Source: Syntrophales bacterium
Lineage (GTDB): Bacteria > Desulfobacterota > Syntrophia > Syntrophales > PHBD01
DNA length: 64,000 bases
NCBI GenBank assembly: GCA_035363115.1
Contig: DAOSEM010000001.1
Span: 1,240,001 to 1,304,000, forward strand
Direction of reading: 5' to 3'
The position numbers and the translations under genes were made by a program. Under the pieces are notes generated by a model. The model worked only from the letters and a program-made list of their open reading frames with translations, searched no databases and had not been told where the DNA came from. Each line of letters opens with the position of its first letter. The stretch's first letter is position 1. Shown here in pieces: positions 53,804-62,763 of the stretch.

Positions 53804-56356
53804 TCATGATGTTCCTCCGGTCCTCGGACCGTTCTTCAGAAACGTGTCGACCTCGATCTTCCGCCCGTCCGTCGTGACCGTCACGGCGCCGGAGCGGTCC
53901 GTCCGGTAGACCGCCGCCCCGACGGCCCGGCAGCGTGCCAGCAGATCCGGATGGGGATGTCCGAAGAGGTTGTCCCGGCCGGAGCTGACGATGACGAGCC
54001 GCGGCCGGACATGCCGGAGAAACGGAAGCATCCCGGAGGATCGGGCGCCGTGATGGGGGGCCAGCAGGATCGATGCGGACAGGTCCCGCCCCGAGCGGAC
54101 CAGTTCCTCCTCGACGTTGCCCGAGATGTCCCCGGGAATCAGCACGCCGACCTCGCCCATGGTCAGGCGAAGGACGAGGGAGGAATCGTTGGCGTCCCCG
54201 TAGTCGGATTCTCCGGCGGCCGGTTTCGGGATCCTCGGGGTCGGGTGGAGAAATTCGATCCGGACGCCGTCGAGGACTGCGGCCTCCGAGGCGGTGCCGA
54301 CGGTCCTGAGAACAATGCCCCGGTCCTCCAGAATCCGGCGGATCGGCAGGAACTCCGGGGAGGAGGCGGTTTCGGCGGTCGTCCAGAATTCGCCGACCTG
54401 AAAGTTTTTCAGGACAAAGGGGAGGCCCCCCATGTGGTCCGGGTGGGGATGGGACAGGACGACGGTGTCGATCCGGAGGATCCTCTCGTGCCAGAGAAAC
54501 GGGGCGAGGACCTGTTCCCCGATGTCGAAGCGGGAGATCCCGTGCACGCCGCCGCCGTCCACGAGCACTCGGCTTCCCCGCGGCAGGCGAAGGAGGGTGG
54601 CGCTTCCCTGCCCGACGTCGACGGCCGTGACCCGGAGCGTTTCGGGGCGGCGGTCCGCCAGCAGGAGGTACGTGCTCTGGAGGACGAGGAACAGGATGCA
54701 GGCCCCGGCGATCCAGGCGAAGGGGGCGAACGGGCGGTTTCTCCGGTCTTCCGGATCACCTGTTGTGATGCGGCTCCCCCGCTCCCGCCGTTCCGCCAGG
54801 ACCTCGATGCACAGGACCGAAGCGACAAGGAGGATGTAAAAGACGGCCACCTGCAGGACACCGGGCGTCGGCACATAGAGAGAGGCCCAGGGAAGGGAGG
54901 CCAGCGATGACAGAAGGTCCAGGGAGACCTTGACGAGCAGGGCCGCCGCGGAGGTCAGGATGGACGCAAGCCCGTCGGAAAACAGCCAGGCCAGGATCAG
55001 GAGCGTGCACAGCGGGATCGCCAGGAGCCCCAGGATCGGGACGACCAGCAGATTGGCCGCCAGCGCGATCAGGGATACCCGGTTGAAATGGAAGGCCACC
55101 AGCGGCAGGGTCCCCAGCGTGGCGGCCAGGGTCACGACGACGAACAGAGCAGCCTGGTGGAGGGCCTTCCGGAATAGGCGGACCGTGGGGGAACCCTGTT
55201 CCGGATCCGGCCGGGGAATCCAGAGGGCGAGCCGCGGCGCGACAAAAAGAAGGGAGGCGACGGCGGCGAAGGAGAGTTGGAAGGACACGTCGAAGAGCGA
55301 GCCCGGCGAGACCATCAGAATGGCAATGGCCGCCAGGGCCAGGACGTTGTACAGGTCCCGCTCCCGGCCGATCAGGAGGGCGGCCATCAGGGCCAGCACC
55401 ATGATGGCCGCCCGGAGGACCGAGATCCCCGCCCCGGCGACCAGCGTAAAGGCAAGGACGGGAATGACCGCCAGGGCCATGGCCAGCGGACGGACCGGAG
55501 AGGCCAGGAGGATCGTCTCCGACCGCGACAGTGCCGCCCGGAACAGGAAAAAGAAGAACGCGGCGATGATCCCGATGTTGAACCCGGAAATGGCGATGAT
55601 GTGGGACGTCCCCGTGCGGTTGAAATCCTCCGTGACGCTTTCCGGGATTTCCTTCGCGTCGCCCAGGATGACCGACTGGATCACCTCCCGCTCGGGAGAA
55701 GGCGCATGCCCGTAAATGAACCGCTTCAGCCCTTCCCGGAAGGACTCCAGCCCGGCACGGGCGGGGTTGCCCGTGTCCTTCCGGATGAGGATGACCGCCG
55801 ACGGATCCGCCAGGGAGGCCCGGAGGCGGATGCCCTGCAATCGCAGGTACCGCTCCGCGTCGAATCCGCCTGGATTATGAAAGGAGGAGGGAACTCGGAG
55901 GCGGGCACGGAAGCGAAGATGGTCACCGTAGACAAAATCGCGGGGCGCCGGGTCCTTCAGGGAGAGCAGTACTTTCCCCGTCGCGGTCTCCCGGTCTCCG
56001 CCGCGGAAGGTCTGGGAGGCGCAGACGATCAGGTCCGTCCTGTCGGGGGAGCGCCGGGGATGCTCGCAGACTGTCCCCTGGACGGTCACCGGGTCCCGTC
56101 CCGCGAACCGGGACACCGAATCCGGAGGCGGGGCGCCGTACAGGGAGGACTGTATGAGGATCGCCGCGGCGATGGATATCCCGGCGCAGGCCGTCCAGGC
56201 TGCCGCCCGGCTCCGGCGGCGGATTCGGAAGGCGAGCAGAAACAGGAGAAGCGCTGCCAGTGCGGCCGGCAGGATCGCCTCGGGCAGACGGAACGATGAC
56301 CCGATGAGGATTCCCGCGATCTGGAACGCCAGCAGCGGCAAGAGCGGTCGCTTCAT
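53804..56356 (-). CDS. comEC: DNA-uptake channel protein ComEC/Rec2
   Basis: Inner-membrane channel that carries single-stranded DNA into the cytoplasm during transformation. N-terminal membrane segments and a DUF4131 OB-like region (~80-200) precede the Competence domain (ISGFNIGIIAAFFFFLFR, then GAGISVLRAAIMVL). About ten helices follow, then a C-terminal MBL domain (~590-850) with VDVGQGSATLL, VVLSHPHPDHMGG and LLAPHHGARSSG. Full length (~850 aa), so probably functional. Divergent from pilS, whose system commonly controls type IV pili used for DNA uptake. ATG 56356 is preferred; ATG 56374 in frame is possible. Confidence 0.94.
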   Translation of the reverse strand: MKRPLLPLLAFQIAGILIGSSFRLPEAILPAALAALLLFLLAFRIRRRSRAAAWTACAGISIAAAILIQSSLYGAPPPDSVSRFAGRDPVTVQGTVCEHPRRSPDRTDLIVCASQTFRGGDRETATGKVLLSLKDPAPRDFVYGDHLRFRARLRVPSSFHNPGGFDAERYLRLQGIRLRASLADPSAVILIRKDTGNPARAGLESFREGLKRFIYGHAPSPEREVIQSVILGDAKEIPESVTEDFNRTGTSHIIAISGFNIGIIAAFFFFLFRAALSRSETILLASPVRPLAMALAVIPVLAFTLVAGAGISVLRAAIMVLALMAALLIGRERDLYNVLALAAIAILMVSPGSLFDVSFQLSFAAVASLLFVAPRLALWIPRPDPEQGSPTVRLFRKALHQAALFVVVTLAATLGTLPLVAFHFNRVSLIALAANLLVVPILGLLAIPLCTLLILAWLFSDGLASILTSAAALLVKVSLDLLSSLASLPWASLYVPTPGVLQVAVFYILLVASVLCIEVLAERRERGSRITTGDPEDRRNRPFAPFAWIAGACILFLVLQSTYLLLADRRPETLRVTAVDVGQGSATLLRLPRGSRVLVDGGGVHGISRFDIGEQVLAPFLWHERILRIDTVVLSHPHPDHMGGLPFVLKNFQVGEFWTTAETASSPEFLPIRRILEDRGIVLRTVGTASEAAVLDGVRIEFLHPTPRIPKPAAGESDYGDANDSSLVLRLTMGEVGVLIPGDISGNVEEELVRSGRDLSASILLAPHHGARSSGMLPFLRHVRPRLVIVSSGRDNLFGHPHPDLLARCRAVGAAVYRTDRSGAVTVTTDGRKIEVDTFLKNGPRTGGTS

Positions 56357-56441
56357 GGGTCCATTGTACACCATTCCCCGGAAAAGTTCCTGTTGATCGG
56401 GAGCTCCCTCCCATAGTAATCAGGAGCACCGCCGGATTCCG

Positions 56442-58187
56442 ATGAAAACTCGACGGCGGACGCCCCCGGACGGGCGGGAAGGATCCACCCGGATGACCGA
56501 ACCGTTTGCGCTCAATGACGAGAACACACCGACCCGGCTGCAGATCCTCCTGCTTTCCCGCCTCCTCATCACGACGCTTCTCCTGGTGATTTACCTCTAC
56601 CTGCAGTTTCAGGAGGAGGAACTGCTCCCGGAGATCTCCATCCGCGGGTTCGGGGCGGCCATCTTTGCCAGCTTCGCGCTTGCGGCCGCATATACGGTTT
56701 TCAGGTACTTTGTCGCCGACGCCCGCCTGAATGTTTATCTACAGGGTGTGGGAGATGTTTTCCTGGTGACCGGGCTGGTTCATGCCACCGGCGGTGTCGT
56801 CAGCGTCTACGCCGTGTTCTACCCCCTGATTGTCATCTACAGCGTGTTTTTTCTCGGGCGGGGCGGAGGGATGATCATCGCCTCGCTGTGCAGTGTCTGC
56901 TACGGCCTCCTGCTCGACTTGGAGTACTATCGCATCGTTCCCGTCGGGGAATACGTCCACTTCCAGTTCTACGATCAGCGGGCGGGGCATGTCTTCACCC
57001 GGATCGTGACCTACATCGTTTCCTTTTACATCATCGCCTTCCTGGCGAGTTTCGTCGTGGAGCGCGAGCGGCGGGCCCGAACCCTCCTGGCGGAAAAGGA
57101 GACGGCTTTCGACCAGCTCGACCTGCTCCACCGGAGCATCATCGAATCGGTGGATGCCGGGATCGTGACCACGAACCTCCTGCAGCAGATCAAGTCGTTC
57201 AACCGGGCGGCCACGCAGCTCACGGGATTCTCCTTCCGAACCGTGGAGAACCGGAACATCAACGAGGTGTTTCCCGGTTTTGCCAACGCCGCCGGCCTTG
57301 CGGACGACCGGGATCCCAGCGGCGTCCCTCGCAGCCGCTTCGAGATGCCCTTCCGGGGCAGCGACCGGGAAGAGATGATCCTCGGGTGCGCCGTCTCCCC
57401 GCTCAAGGACAAGAGAGGCCGGAGAATCGGCCATATCCTCGTTTTCCAGGACCTGACGGCCATCAGGCGCATGGAGGAGTCCGTCGAGAAGAGCAGGCGC
57501 CTGGCCTTCATCGGCGAAATGGCCGCCGGGCTGGCCCATGAAATCCGGAACCCCCTGGCCTCCATCTCCGGGTCCATCCAGGTCCTCAAGAACAGCCTGG
57601 TCCTGCCCGATGCGGACCACCGGCTGATGCAGATCATCCTGCGGGGCCGGGAGCAGCTTGAGAACGTCGTCCGGGATTTTCTTCTCCTGGCACGCCCGAG
57701 CACCGGTATTCCCGAGTCCTTCGATCCCCGGGCGGTGATCGACGACGTCATCGAGTCGCTTCGCTACGTGGCGGACTGGAACGAAGGCATCCAGGTTGTC
57801 AGGAATTACCGGCATTCCGGCTCCATGTCGGCCAACCGGACGGAATTCCGGCAGGTCCTGTGGAACCTGCTCCTCAATGCGGTTCAGGTAATGCCCGAGG
57901 GAGGCACACTGACGGTGGAGACGGACATGGCGGAAGCGGCGGACGAAAAGCGATTCCTCCAGTTGAGGATCAGCGACTCCGGGCCGGGTATCGGCGCATC
58001 GGACCTTGAAAAAATATTCGAACCTTTCTATACGACCAAGGAGCGTGGAACGGGGCTGGGACTGGCCATTGTCAACCGCATCGTGGAGGGGATGGAGGGG
58101 AGTATCGCCCTGGATACCCTTACCGGGCGGGGGACGACGTTTCGGATCCGGCTGCCCCTTCCGGAGAGCGAGACAGGGGCACCGTAA
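56442..58187 (+). CDS. membrane sensor histidine kinase, PilS/NtrB-like
   Basis: 581 aa. Six hydrophobic segments (~30-200) as in PilS, then a PAS domain (~235-345, HRSIIESVDAGIVTTN). The kinase core follows, with H-box GLAHEIRNPLASISGSIQVL, N-box LWNLLLNAVQVMPEGG, and G boxes ISDSGPGIG and GTGLGLAIV. It would phosphorylate the response regulator encoded 30 bp downstream. Start uncertain: ATG 56442 or ATG 56493 (GGAAGGA upstream). Confidence 0.9.
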   Translation: MKTRRRTPPDGREGSTRMTEPFALNDENTPTRLQILLLSRLLITTLLLVIYLYLQFQEEELLPEISIRGFGAAIFASFALAAAYTVFRYFVADARLNVYLQGVGDVFLVTGLVHATGGVVSVYAVFYPLIVIYSVFFLGRGGGMIIASLCSVCYGLLLDLEYYRIVPVGEYVHFQFYDQRAGHVFTRIVTYIVSFYIIAFLASFVVERERRARTLLAEKETAFDQLDLLHRSIIESVDAGIVTTNLLQQIKSFNRAATQLTGFSFRTVENRNINEVFPGFANAAGLADDRDPSGVPRSRFEMPFRGSDREEMILGCAVSPLKDKRGRRIGHILVFQDLTAIRRMEESVEKSRRLAFIGEMAAGLAHEIRNPLASISGSIQVLKNSLVLPDADHRLMQIILRGREQLENVVRDFLLLARPSTGIPESFDPRAVIDDVIESLRYVADWNEGIQVVRNYRHSGSMSANRTEFRQVLWNLLLNAVQVMPEGGTLTVETDMAEAADEKRFLQLRISDSGPGIGASDLEKIFEPFYTTKERGTGLGLAIVNRIVEGMEGSIALDTLTGRGTTFRIRLPLPESETGAP

Positions 58188-58217
58188 GATCCGGTTCCCC
58201 GGACAGGAGATACGGAC

Positions 58218-59585
58218 ATGGCGAAGATCCTGATCGTGGATGACGACCAGGGTGTGCGGGAGCTGCTCGAGATCATGCTCACCCGGGAGGGGTATGCGGT
58301 GACCTGCGCCTCCGATGCCGACAAGGCGCTGAACCGCTGCCGCAAGACGGCGTACGACCTCGTCATCACCGACCTGAAAATGCCCAAGATCGACGGCATC
58401 GAGTTCATCCGCCGCCTCAAGGACGTCGCCCCCGCCACCATGGTTATCCTCATCACCGCGTATGCATCCCCGGAGACGGCGCTCCTGGCCATGAAGGAGG
58501 GGGCGTACGATTACGTGGAAAAGGGATTCGACTTCGAGGATCTCAAGACGATCATCCGCAACGCCCTCGACAAGAAGGGCGTCCGGACCGAGGACGCCCG
58601 TTTTCTCCAGCAGCTCGAGGACGTGGTTTCCTTCGGCGAGATGATCGGAAAAAGCCGGGAGATGCTCAAGGTCTATGGGACCATCAAGAAGGTCGGCGAG
58701 ACCTCCGCCAACATCCTGATCCTGGGGGAGAGCGGGACGGGCAAGGAGCTGGTGGCAAAAGCGATTCACGACCACAGTCCCCGCCGGAAGCTGCCCTTCG
58801 TGGTGATCAACTGCGGCGGAATTCCCGAGAACCTGCTGGAGTCGGAGCTGTTCGGGCACATGAAGGGCACTTTCACGGGCGCCCTGACGGACAAGCCGGG
58901 ACTCTTCGAGATCGCCCGCGGGGGAACGGTCTTCCTGGACGAGATCGCCGAGCTGTCTCCCTTTCTCCAGGTCAAGCTGCTCCGGGTCGTCCAGGAAAAG
59001 ACCTTCCGGCGCATCGGGGGCGCCGAGGAGATCCGGGTGGACGTCCGGATCATTTCCGCAACCAACCAGGACCTGGCAAAGAAGGTGGGAGAGGGGACCT
59101 TCCGGGAAGATCTTTTCTACCGGCTCAACGTGATTCCCATTCACCTGCCGCCGCTCCGGGAGAGAAAGGAAGATATCCCGGCCCTGACCCAGTTCTTCAT
59201 CGAGAAGTACTCCAGGGCCTTCGGGAAGCAGGTGCAGCGGATCTCCACGTATGCCATGGAGTTGCTGATGGGTTACCCCTTTCCGGGGAACGTCCGCGAG
59301 CTGGAGAACATCATCGAGCGCAGCATCGCCCTGGAGACGTCGAACATCATCCTCCCGGAAAACCTGGTGCTCTCCGGGAGCGCCTCCGCACAGGCTCCTC
59401 CGGTCATCGACATCGATATCCCCCCGGAGGGAATTCTGCTGAATGACGAGCTGGCGGAGGTCGAGCGCCGGATCATCCGGAAGGCGCTCCTCAAGACGGA
59501 GGGATCCAAGACGAAGGCCGCCGAGCTTCTGCACGTGAGTTTCGATTCCCTGCGGTACCGCATGGAAAAACTGGGAATCACCTGA
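58218..59585 (+). CDS. sigma-54-dependent response regulator, PilR/NtrC-like
   Basis: Receiver domain (1-120; phospho-Asp in VITDLKMPKIDG, acidic pocket VDDD), AAA+ ATPase (GESGTGKELVAK Walker A; GGTVFLDEIAEL Walker B; YPFPGNVRELENIIERS) and a Fis-type helix-turn-helix at the C-terminus. The sigma-54 contact loop reads GTFTGA instead of GAFTGA. The Ala-to-Thr change sits where PilR homologues also vary (GSFTGA), which supports the PilR branch. Partner of the kinase upstream. Confidence 0.92.
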   Translation: MAKILIVDDDQGVRELLEIMLTREGYAVTCASDADKALNRCRKTAYDLVITDLKMPKIDGIEFIRRLKDVAPATMVILITAYASPETALLAMKEGAYDYVEKGFDFEDLKTIIRNALDKKGVRTEDARFLQQLEDVVSFGEMIGKSREMLKVYGTIKKVGETSANILILGESGTGKELVAKAIHDHSPRRKLPFVVINCGGIPENLLESELFGHMKGTFTGALTDKPGLFEIARGGTVFLDEIAELSPFLQVKLLRVVQEKTFRRIGGAEEIRVDVRIISATNQDLAKKVGEGTFREDLFYRLNVIPIHLPPLRERKEDIPALTQFFIEKYSRAFGKQVQRISTYAMELLMGYPFPGNVRELENIIERSIALETSNIILPENLVLSGSASAQAPPVIDIDIPPEGILLNDELAEVERRIIRKALLKTEGSKTKAAELLHVSFDSLRYRMEKLGIT

Positions 59586-59611
59586 CCCGAAACCACCATC
59601 GAGGATAACCG

Positions 59612-61165
59612 ATGCCGGAAGGCCCCTTCATTCTTGCCATCGACAACGGGACGCAGAGCGTTCGGGCCCTGCTGTTCGATCTGAGAGGGAACCTCGTCGC
59701 CAAGTCGAGGGTTCTCCTGGAGCCCTACTACTCCGAGAAGCCGGGCTGGGCGGAGCAGGATCCCCGCTACTACTGGGAGAGTCTGTGCCGGGCCTGCCGG
59801 GAGCTGTGGAGCCGGAAGGACGTTCCGAAGGAGGCCGTCCGGGCTGTCGCCCTGACGACGCAGCGGTGCACGGTGATCAACGTCGACAGGGAGGGACGCC
59901 CGCTCCGGCCCGCCATTGTCTGGCTGGACCAGCGCCGCACGGAGGGACTCAAACCCATCGGCGGGTTGTGGGGAGCCGCCTTCCGCGTCGCCGGCATGAG
60001 CGAGACCGCCGCCTATCTGCAGGCGGAGGCCGAGGCTAACTGGATCAAGACCCATCAGCCGGACGTCTGGAAGAAGACCCACAAGTTCCTCTTCCTCTCG
60101 GGATACCTGACCCACTGCCTGACGGGGCGATTCGTGGATTCCGTGGGCTGCCAGGTGGGGTACGTGCCCTTCGACTACAAGCGTCTCCGGTGGGCGGCCT
60201 CGTGGGACTGGAAGTGGCGTATCCTGCCGGTGGAGCCGTCCATGCTGGTGGACCTGGTTCCCGCCACTGGCACCCTGGGGGAAATCACCCCGGAGGCTGC
60301 GGAGGCGACGGGAATCCCGGCAGGCCTTCCCCTCATCGCCGCGGCGGCCGACAAGGCCTGTGAGGTGATCGGCGCCGGATGCCTGGAGCCCGACGTCGCC
60401 TGCCTGAGCTACGGGACGACCGCCACCATCAACACGACCCACCGGAAATACCTGGAGGCCATTCCCCTGATTCCTCCCTATCCATCGGCTGTACCGGGGG
60501 CCTACAGCCAGGAGATCATGGTGTACCGGGGCTACTGGATGGTGAGCTGGTTCAAGCGCGAATTCGCCGATCGCGAACAGGCCCTGGCCCTGGAGCGGGG
60601 CGTGGAGCCCGAGGCCCTCTTCGACGACCTGCTCCGTCAGTCTCCTCCCGGGTCTCAGGGGCTGGTGCTCCAGCCTTACTGGTCGCCGGGCGTCAAGGTG
60701 CCCGGACCGGAGGCGCGAGGAGCCATCATCGGTTTCGGCGACGTTCACAATCGGGCCCACGTCTACCGGGCCATCCTGGAGGGCGTCGCCTATGCCCTCC
60801 GGGAAGGGAAGGAGCGAACGGAAAAGCGGAACGGCATTCCCATCACCGCCCTCAGGGTGGCGGGAGGCGGATCCCAGAGTGACGGGGCCATGCAGCTGAC
60901 GGCGGACATCTTCGGCATTCCTTCGGCCAGGCCCCACATCTACGAGACGTCGGGACTCGGCGCCGCCATGGATGCCGCCGTGGGCACGGGACTTCATCCG
61001 GACTTCGCGACGGCGTGCCGGGAAATGACCCGGGTGGGCCGGGTCTTCGAGCCCGATCCTGCCACGCACCGTCTGTACGACGATCTGTATCGCCGGGTGT
61101 ACTGCCAGATGTACGGGAAGCTGAAGCCCCTTTACGAGGAAATCCGAAAGATATCCCGGTCCTGA
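59612..61165 (+). CDS. FGGY-family carbohydrate kinase
   Basis: 517 aa sugar/polyol kinase with an actin-like two-domain fold. The N-terminus has [18 protein letters not shown] (phosphate-1), then [17 protein letters not shown] and [10 protein letters not shown]. The C-terminal domain has [12 protein letters not shown] and the FGGY signature region [20 protein letters not shown]. Active site Asp expected in the [19 protein letters not shown] region. I cannot assign the sugar; no transporter or isomerase is adjacent. The 27-bp gap after pilR suggests read-through transcription. Confidence 0.87.
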   Translation: MPEGPFILAIDNGTQSVRALLFDLRGNLVAKSRVLLEPYYSEKPGWAEQDPRYYWESLCRACRELWSRKDVPKEAVRAVALTTQRCTVINVDREGRPLRPAIVWLDQRRTEGLKPIGGLWGAAFRVAGMSETAAYLQAEAEANWIKTHQPDVWKKTHKFLFLSGYLTHCLTGRFVDSVGCQVGYVPFDYKRLRWAASWDWKWRILPVEPSMLVDLVPATGTLGEITPEAAEATGIPAGLPLIAAAADKACEVIGAGCLEPDVACLSYGTTATINTTHRKYLEAIPLIPPYPSAVPGAYSQEIMVYRGYWMVSWFKREFADREQALALERGVEPEALFDDLLRQSPPGSQGLVLQPYWSPGVKVPGPEARGAIIGFGDVHNRAHVYRAILEGVAYALREGKERTEKRNGIPITALRVAGGGSQSDGAMQLTADIFGIPSARPHIYETSGLGAAMDAAVGTGLHPDFATACREMTRVGRVFEPDPATHRLYDDLYRRVYCQMYGKLKPLYEEIRKISRS

Positions 61166-61210
61166 CGGGGCCGGGAGCGGGCGGCCGGCGGAACGGGGAG
61201 AAAAATGTCC

Positions 61211-61238
61211 TTGTCTTTTTGCGGGGGGCCGCTATAAT
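61211..61238 (+). promoter_or_regulatory. sigma-70-type promoter for the HIT-lapA pair
   Basis: -35 TTGTCT (61211-61216), 16-bp spacer, perfect -10 TATAAT (61233-61238). The start near 61245 leaves a ~38-nt leader with AAAGGG before ATG 61283. Confidence 0.6.
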
Positions 61239-61282
61239 CCAGCGCCGGTCCGGCATGGTTGAAGGGGCCGGGAAAGGGTCCG

Positions 61283-61771
61283 ATGGACGTTCAGTTTGCC
61301 CCCTGGAGAATGGTCTACATCAAGGGAGAAAAACCGAAAGGATGCGTCTTCTGCAGGGAGGAAGCCCGTGATGACGAGCTCCTGCTCTGGGAGGGGGCGA
61401 CCTGCCTCGTGATGCTGAACCGCTACCCTTACAACAACGGCCATCTGCTGGTGATGCCGTCCCGCCATGTGGCGAATCTCGACGATCTGACGGGAGAGGA
61501 AAGAACGGAGCTGTTCGATCTGCTGGACCGTTCCGTGCAGGTCCTTCGGGAGGCTCTCCATCCGGAGGGGATCAATGTCGGCATCAACCTCGGCCGGGCA
61601 GCCGGCGCCGGCGTGGAGGACCATCTACACATCCACGTGGTTCCCCGCTGGTCCGGGGACACGAATTCCATGACCGTGGTGGGAGGAATCCGGGTGATTC
61701 CGGACAGCCTCACCGGAACCCGTGACGAACTGAAGCCCCGTTTTCAAAAAGCCGCTTCCGGAGGCACGTGA
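61283..61771 (+). CDS. HIT-family nucleotide hydrolase/phosphorylase (Ap4A-type)
   Basis: 162 aa. The HIT triad HLHIHVVPRW is near residue 115-124. A CVFC pair (~21-24) plus an upstream-type His site suggests the zinc-binding branch. The Trp after the triad and the NSMTVVGGIRVIP tail resemble bacterial Ap4A phosphorylase-like/FHIT-like proteins. It would cleave dinucleoside polyphosphates or nucleoside phosphoramidates. ATG 61283 is preferred over TTG 61259 because of AAAGGG 4 nt upstream. The stop overlaps the next start (TGATG). Confidence 0.9.
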   Translation: MDVQFAPWRMVYIKGEKPKGCVFCREEARDDELLLWEGATCLVMLNRYPYNNGHLLVMPSRHVANLDDLTGEERTELFDLLDRSVQVLREALHPEGINVGINLGRAAGAGVEDHLHIHVVPRWSGDTNSMTVVGGIRVIPDSLTGTRDELKPRFQKAASGGT

Positions 61772-62085
61772 TGAAGGTAGTCTATATCGTCCTTGTCATG
61801 CTGATCATGCTGTTTGTGATCACCTTTGCCCTGCAGAACCAGACGGACGTCGTCATCCAGTACTACGAGCTGTTTCCGAGGGTCGCGGTGGCCGCCTACA
61901 TGCTTATTTTCCTGTCCTTCCTGGTTGGCGTGATCTTCACGGGGTTCCTGGGAGTCATCGAGCGCTTCCAGCTCAACCGCACCATCACAAGGCTGAACAA
62001 GCAGATCCGGGAGCTCCGGCGTGAGATCAGGGCCGGCGAGGCCCCGCCGGTCATCGAGGAGGGGACGACTGAACAGCAGCCGTAG
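61771..62085 (+). CDS. LapA-domain (DUF1049) membrane protein
   Basis: 104 aa with two transmembrane helices (VVYIVLVMLIMLFVITFAL and VAAYMLIFLSFLVGVIFTG). A coiled-coil cytoplasmic tail (LNRTITRLNKQIRELRREI) follows. This is the LapA/YciS layout; in E. coli the partner LapB tunes LPS synthesis through FtsH. LapB is not visible here. ATG 61771 has GGAGG 6 nt upstream. Confidence 0.85.
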   Translation: MKVVYIVLVMLIMLFVITFALQNQTDVVIQYYELFPRVAVAAYMLIFLSFLVGVIFTGFLGVIERFQLNRTITRLNKQIRELRREIRAGEAPPVIEEGTTEQQP

Positions 62086-62140
62086 AACGGCATGAAAACA
62101 GAGGCGGGCTTCCGGCTCCGGCCTCGTTTCCGAAAAAAAG

Positions 62141-62167
62141 GGGGGACAGAATTGATATCTGTCCCCC
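62141..62167. terminator. bidirectional terminator between lapA-like and GGDEF-HD genes
   Basis: Perfect 10-bp stem GGGGGACAGA/TCTGTCCCCC with 7-nt loop, flanked by seven A on the left and TTT on the right, placed between converging genes. On the minus strand the stem is followed by CTTTTTTT, a good rho-independent signal. Confidence 0.8.
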
Positions 62168-62202
62168 TTTCTGCGTCCGCGGAGGAAGGGGCTCCATCCC
62201 TT

Positions 62203-62763
62203 TTAAAGCCCGATCTGCTCGTGAACGCCGCACATCGCCGCGAGGGACAGCTCGACAAATTCGGGCAGCGGGATCCCGAGCTGCTCGCACTCCAGGATGT
62301 TCTCCCGCCGGACCGAGGCGGCAAAGGCCTTCTCCTTCATCCGCTTCACCACCGATTTCACCTTGACGCTTGCCACCTTCCGGTCGGGCTGAACCAGGGC
62401 CGTTGCGGTGATGAGGCCGGTGATCGTCTCGCCCGCCGCCAGGGCGTGATGGAAATCCGTTTCCCGGGGGAGCTTCGAGGCCGTTTCGTTGTGCCGGAGA
62501 ACGGCGTCGATCATCTCCGGATCGTATCCCCACTTACGCAGGATCCGCTCCGCCTCGATGCCGTGGCGGGTGAGGTCGCCCTCCACCCGTTCGATGTCCA
62601 GGTCGTGAAGCAGGCCGGCCATGGCCCACAGATCCTCGTTTTTTCCCAGGCGCCGGGCCAGGGAACGCATCACCGCCTCGGATGCAAAGCTGTGGGCGAG
62701 CATCCTTTCATCCGTCACATGGGCCTTGAGCAGGGCTACCGCTTCTTCACGATCCGGAATCAT
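62203..62763 (-). CDS. internal start: HDIG-domain protein possibly made on its own
   Basis: Inside the GGDEF-HD frame an ATG at 62763 is preceded by AGGAGGTGA, a textbook Shine-Dalgarno with 7 nt from AGGAGG to the ATG. From it a 186-aa product starts MIPDREEAVALLKAHV, which matches the usual N-terminus and length of free-standing HDIG proteins. Both a fusion and a separate HD protein may be made from one gene. Confidence 0.5.
   Translation of the reverse strand: MIPDREEAVALLKAHVTDERMLAHSFASEAVMRSLARRLGKNEDLWAMAGLLHDLDIERVEGDLTRHGIEAERILRKWGYDPEMIDAVLRHNETASKLPRETDFHHALAAGETITGLITATALVQPDRKVASVKVKSVVKRMKEKAFAASVRRENILECEQLGIPLPEFVELSLAAMCGVHEQIGL

Noticed and set aside
56739..59534. 931-codon open frame antisense to pilS-pilR
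   Set aside because: Covers two clear genes and the gap between them; composition is Asp/Gly/Leu/Arg-rich, as antisense frames of such genes are.
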